Positions 60,067 to 64,000 of a stretch of DNA of 64,000 bases are shown here, piece by piece (position 1 is the stretch's first letter; every line of letters starts with the position of its first letter). The position numbers and the translations under genes are program-made. The DNA is from Ilyonectria destructans (taxonomy: Eukaryota > Ascomycota > Sordariomycetes > Hypocreales > Nectriaceae). The notes beneath the pieces were generated by a model. That model was not told the origin of the DNA and did not search any database. It saw only the letters and a program-made list of their open reading frames with translations. The DNA lies in contig JAHEWK010000007.1 in the NCBI GenBank assembly GCA_020740775.1, forward strand, positions 744,001-808,000, given 5' to 3'.

Positions 60067-60506
60067 CGCAACTATGCCCGTCTTCTCTCTCCTACCTTTG
60101 CTTCAGGTGTTGTTGACGATTAGTCAGAACAAGGCCGTCTATTGAGGTCTAGAAACTGCGCCCGAAACACCAAAGGATCACAATGCTAAAAATCCCAGCG
60201 TACAGAGTGACGTCAATAATTCCCATTAACTTTGCTGCTCGCCATCCCTAATGGCCGCCGTCTCACCGCCGATACGCGTATCCAATTCGACTTGCCAGAG
60301 GTGATGCAATCATGCACCGGTGAGTTTCATCTGAGCGTTGTACGACAGACACGAACAAATGGATTGGGTGGGGCTTGTAATCCAGGACCGAAAATATTGG
60401 TTTAAACCGCGTATTCGGTGTACCTTGACAAGATTTTCTGCCGATCTGCCGGCTTTGGCCCTGCCCCTTAATTAGGGTGCCATATATTTTCGAATACATG
60501 GCCGAG

Positions 60507-60514
60507 TATATAAT
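60507..60514 (+). promoter_or_regulatory. TATA box of the BBE-type oxidoreductase gene
   Basis: TATATAAT, 49 bp upstream of the ATG at 60563. Confidence 0.5.
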
Positions 60515-60562
60515 ACCCCTTCAAGCCTCGTAGTAATATTTCAACTACACCAACAATCGATC

Positions 60563-62423
60563 ATGTTCAAAACAGCTTTCCTTGCGAGCTCGCTACTTTT
60601 TGGCTCTGCCTGTGGAGCTGTTTCGTGCAAGGCCACTCCCTTCGACCCGACCTGGCCAAGCACTGACGAATGGAATGCTTTGAACCAATCGGTCGGAGGT
60701 GAGTTGATCAAGACTCGTCCGGTAGCATCATCATGCCTTGACGACAACCCCTTTGGCTCGACTGTCAGCTGCGACACGGTGCAGGAAAACTGGTTCTACT
60801 CTGCTTTTCATGCCAGCCTCCCTGAGTCAATCGATTATTCCTATTGGGCCAACAGCTCGTGCGTACCACCAAACGACTACGCTTACACCGGGCAAACATG
60901 TGAGATTGGTGGTCTGCCGCAGTACGTCCTCAACGCCTCCACGGCGGAGACCATCGCAACAACTACGGCGTGGGCGAGCTCGCGGAACATCCGGCTCGTC
61001 ATCAAGGGAACCGGACATGATCTCAACGGCAGGTAAGTGGATATGCCAGGCAGTCTACATTACTTGAATAAAATTCTAACGTGTTTGAAGATCGAGCGGG
61101 GCATACGCGTTGTCAATTTGGACCCACCAGCTCAAGGATATCAAGTTCAATGCACAATGGGCCCGTCCTCTCGGCAATGGAACAGAGCACGCAGCCATCA
61201 TTGGGAGCGGCAGCAACTGGGGTGAAGTCCTCCAAGCTGCGGCTGTAATTGGAAGGACTGTGGTGAGTGGACAAGACTCAACAGTTGGTCTCGGAGGCTT
61301 CATCGGAGGCGGTGGCCACGGTCCTCTTTCGAGTCACTATGGCCTCGCCGCCGACCAAGTCTTGCAGGCTACCGTCGTCACCACAGAGGGGCAGATCCTA
61401 GTGGCCAACGAGGCCCAGAACCAAGACTTGCTATGGGCCATCAGAGGCGGTGGACCGGGTGTATTCGGCGTTGTAACTGAGTACGTGCTGCGCACACATC
61501 CTATCCCCAGCAACGTCGTCACAAGCACCCTCTCGATTTCAATAATCGATAACTCGACAAAAGCTTCAGGTGCATCTTGGGACGCTCTGGCATTGGTCTA
61601 CCAGTCTCTGCCGGATCTGATGGATCTTGGCATGACAGGGAGCGGTATCGCAACGACCGTCAACATGGCACAGTCCAGCGCGGCCCTCGAGCGGGGAGTC
61701 GAGCTGTCGGTAGCCTTCTTTGCCTACAACACCACTGCAACTGCCTTTAAGTCGCTCCTAGAGCCCATGATCCAAGAGATTCTTTCAGATGGGAGGAATC
61801 AGTCGTTGTCGGTCAAGCTTGCGGAGCCAACCACCTTCTCCAGTTTCATTTCCTTCTTCACCGACTTAAACTCGTCTCCCAGTCGCGGAGGAGACATTAG
61901 CATGGTTTCAAGCCGCCTGCTCGGTCGCTCGGAGCTGTCGTACATCGAATTGCCCAACTTGCGATCATACCTTCAACGACTTACGCGGTCGCAGGTGGAA
62001 GGACAGACTTCTAGGATGATCTTTGGGCTCCAAGGCGGGCTTGGGCCTAAGGAAGTCGAAACGGCCATGCGAGGCGCGTTGAATCCAGCCTGGCGGGAGG
62101 CCTACGTGCACCTCATATGTTCCGGAGCCAATATAAACACGACAGACTCTGCGCCGCAAGACGCTTTGACTGCTGCAGCTACATGGGTAGAGGAGAACAA
62201 GGAGGCTGTGTGGCGCGAGTGGGCGCCCAAGTCTGGCTCTTACATCAACGAGGCCAATCCTTTCAACGGCAACTTCCAATACGACTATTTCGGAGGAAAT
62301 TATGATCGCTTGGTCCGTATCAAGGAGAAGTACGATCCCACTGCTAGCTTGTTTGCACTCTCCAGTGTGGGCAGTCACTTGTGGGATTACAACCTGAACA
62401 GCGGAAAGCTCTGTCGAAAGTAG
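60563..62423 (+). CDS. Secreted FAD-linked oxidoreductase (berberine-bridge-enzyme family)
   Basis: 600 aa from exons 60563-61032 and 61091-62423. The N-terminus MFKTAFLASSLLFGSACG is a signal peptide. The FAD-binding PCMH-type domain has IRLVIKGTGHDLNGR, the splice then SSGAYALSIWTHQLKDI, with the histidine in TGHD placed like the flavin-linked His of the family. The glycine loop TVGLGGFIGGGGHGPLSSHY and QDLLWAIRGGGPGVFGVVT follow, and the C-terminus ends in a BBE-like domain (NPFNGNFQYDYFGGNYDRLV). Such enzymes oxidise alcohols, sugars or alkaloid-like substrates with O2. Several NxS/T sites suggest glycosylation. A TATATAAT box is 49 bp upstream. No partner gene is evident; many are secreted carbohydrate or secondary-metabolite oxidases. 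Confidence 0.95.
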
Positions 62424-63287
62424 TGGAGTCTATTCACCATACACATCATGTGGAAACTCTAGCGCAGTGGAAGTAGACTATGCGCTGTAAGGGTGCTGAG
62501 CATGAATGGGTGGTACCTTTGGGCCCATACAGTTTAAACAGTCTGACCGATAGCTAGCCTGGTTAATGCCTAAAGTGGTGGCTCACCTAACTTATGGAGA
62601 GGTCACGCTTTTTTCTTTCTTAAAATAGATAAACCCTTTTATCTTGACTCTGTTTCCATGACCAAGTTGTCGCAACAGCTCATGTCGTTGTATTTCGTTT
62701 GTTCTATCGAGGTGCATGGAAGGCCACTGTACCCAGTTTTCCACAAAGTCATACTTGCATCCTTTATCTGTGAATCCAGCCTGTCTTGCTATTTCCATCA
62801 CATCTTGCTGCGGACGACGTCCTCCTCTGTCGGGTGGGTTTGGTCGTCCCATAAGTCGGTGACTTGTCTGACCACACCGGCACCAAGGAGGCTGTAAGGA
62901 GCGAGCTCGGATCGCCGCTAGTTAGCACAGCCCAGAAGTGCCGAAGATTGGCTAGCGTAGCAGATACTTGAATACGACGTATCCGTACCACGTATCAGCT
63001 ATGTTACATGTATCGAGATCGTCACCCCCAGAAATAAATATAGACTGGCGAAGTGGAAACGACTGGTGCAAATATAAAGTCACTTAGCACAAAGGACGCG
63101 CAGGTAATCTTAACGAACCCTAGAACACTAGATAGACTATTTGGCATCTTGAATTCGGGGTCTTTCTCCATTTCATTGCACGAGGAATCACGATTCTTTA
63201 CCTCAACTCCCACCCAAGTCAGTCTGGCCATCTTCTACCAGGTCTTTGCTTGCGATTGACACGCCAACCGCTCGACATCCGATTTTA
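62424..63287. other. Intergenic with an unassigned short frame
   Basis: 864 bp. A minus-strand open stretch at 62592-62852 (with RQAGFTDKGCKYDFVENWV) looks protein-like but has no family match and no supported start; it could be a gene fragment. A copy of the gaatacgacgtatcc motif lies at 62970-62984. Confidence 0.35.
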
Positions 63288-64000
63288 ATGTCTGTCCCAG
63301 ACATGACCGACAACAGAGCTGTTGATCTCGACTTGGTTGTGCCAGGAGACTTGCTCATCAAGCAGCCTACAGTTAAAGGTTTGGGAACTCCAAGAATCAC
63401 GACTCCATCACGCACTTAGGGTTATTTGTATCTAAACCAAGTCATGAACAGACGATGGACGCCTCGATGTCGACCTCGATTCGCGCGTCGTCAAGTCTCT
63501 CTCGCTTTTCCTTCCGAACCTCAAGGGCATCCCAGCACAAGACTACGAAGAAGACTTCGAAGCGCCGCCCTACGAATATATAACCCCCCGAAATCCCGAC
63601 TCGGAACCGTTTCGAATCAAGCTCAACATCGTCATTCAGGTGGTCGGCAGCCGTGGCGACGTCCAACCATTCATCGCACTTGGCACGGAACTTCAAAAGC
63701 ATGGACATCGAGTGCGGCTGGCCACGCACAATGTGTTTGACTCTTTCGTACACACGGCTGGACTAGAGTTCTTTCCTATTGGCGGCGACCCGACCGAGCT
63801 GATGGCATACATGGTGCGCAATCCTGGATTAATCCCTAGCATGCAAAGTCTACGAGATGGCGATATCCAGAAGAAACGGAAAATGATGTCAGAAATGCTG
63901 AAAGGCTTCTGGCGATCCTGCATTGAATCTGATCCGATATCATCAGCTCCCTTCGTTGCGGATGCAATCATCGCCAACCCTCCGAGTTTTGCTCATCTGC
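63288..64000 (+). CDS. Sterol 3-beta-glucosyltransferase-like protein, 5' part only
   Basis: Exons 63288-63378 and 63452 to the window end. The start MSVPDMTDNRAVDLDLVVPG precedes a 73-bp intron (KG-DDGRLDVDLDSRVVK is the phase-correct join). Then comes the glycosyltransferase-28 N-terminal domain: NIVIQVVGSRGDVQPFIALG, KHGHRVRLATHNVFDSF and GLEFFPIGGDPTELM, as in UDP-glucose:sterol glucosyltransferases and related enzymes. The catalytic C-terminal half lies beyond the right edge. It would attach a sugar to a sterol or other lipophilic acceptor; the acceptor cannot be read. An ATG 15 bp downstream (63303) is in the same frame. Confidence 0.88.

Larger units (their letters stand above)
59538..60562. 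other. Intergenic with a short transposase-like relic
   Basis: About 1 kb. From 59877 to 60066 one frame (MPRVRARSHHSPHKRTK, then NPGVPATQIAADEGIH) resembles the helix-turn-helix start of a Tc1/mariner-type transposase; it is truncated. The BBE gene promoter is at the right end. Confidence 0.45.

Noticed and set aside
59741..60145. 134-codon open stretch as a gene
   Set aside because: No family features; a different frame of the same segment is the one with transposase-like sequence.
1..64000. tRNA, rRNA, CRISPR array, bacterial ribosome binding sites
   Set aside because: None seen by eye; prokaryotic features are not expected in this eukaryotic sequence. A tRNA scan would be needed to exclude a tRNA formally.

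Overview
The window looks like a stretch of accessory chromosome from a filamentous ascomycete (Pezizomycotina). The reasons are short introns of about 43-90 bp with GT/AG ends and CTAAC-type branch sites, several Zn2Cys6 transcription factors, a fungal NACHT-ankyrin protein, an RTA1-like membrane protein, an OPT transporter and a fructosyl-amino-acid-oxidase-type enzyme. The species cannot be named from sequence alone. Exon models below were built by eye: each join was checked for reading phase and for restoration of a family motif, but there is no transcript evidence.

Left part (1-17.4 kb). The 3' end of a fungal transcription factor (1-1356) is followed by a block that reads like a small-molecule gene cluster without a PKS, NRPS or terpene synthase: an ATP-grasp ligase (1430-3037, -) and a TauD-type Fe(II)/2-oxoglutarate dioxygenase (3651-4604, +) on a shared promoter, a stand-alone PaaK/EhpF-like adenylating enzyme (6227-7732, +), a cyclase-family metal hydrolase (8438-9801, -), a glutathione S-transferase (10694-11577, -), a Zn2Cys6 regulator (12802-15552, +) and a 4-coumarate-CoA-ligase-like enzyme ending in the peroxisomal signal SKL (15583-17403, -). 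ATP-grasp ligase, adenylating enzyme and TauD oxygenase together recall bacterial pathways that make small amide-linked warhead peptides, such as dapdiamide. This is the best candidate for an undescribed system here.

Middle (17.4-35 kb). A gene-poor stretch with an unrecognised relic is followed by a second Zn2Cys6 factor (19684-22162), a long near-perfect inverted repeat (22707-23031) in transposon-like sequence, an unknown cysteine-rich gene (23581-24705, -), a secreted beta-propeller-like protein (26494-27754, -), a bZIP factor (29334-30703, +), a fungal gene broken by one in-frame TAG (31581-33062, +) and a short-chain dehydrogenase (33509-34647, +).

Right part (35-64 kb). There is another Zn2Cys6 factor (35203-36927, +), an OPT oligopeptide transporter (37292-39779, -) divergent from a fructosyl-amino-acid-oxidase-like flavoenzyme (40570-42062, +), a ferric-reductase-like protein (43390-45264, -), an FAD monooxygenase (46384-47696, -) and its neighbouring Zn2Cys6 factor with a 14-nt microexon (48163-50468, -). 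These are followed by a NACHT-ankyrin STAND protein (51406-54613, -), a secreted GH3 beta-glucosidase (55230-57701, -), an RTA1-like protein (58466-59537, +), a secreted BBE-type FAD oxidoreductase (60563-62423, +) and the 5' end of a sterol-glucosyltransferase-like gene running off the window (63288 onward, +). The mix of uptake, oxidation, secreted hydrolases, regulators, an NLR-like gene and transposon debris is typical of fast-evolving accessory regions.
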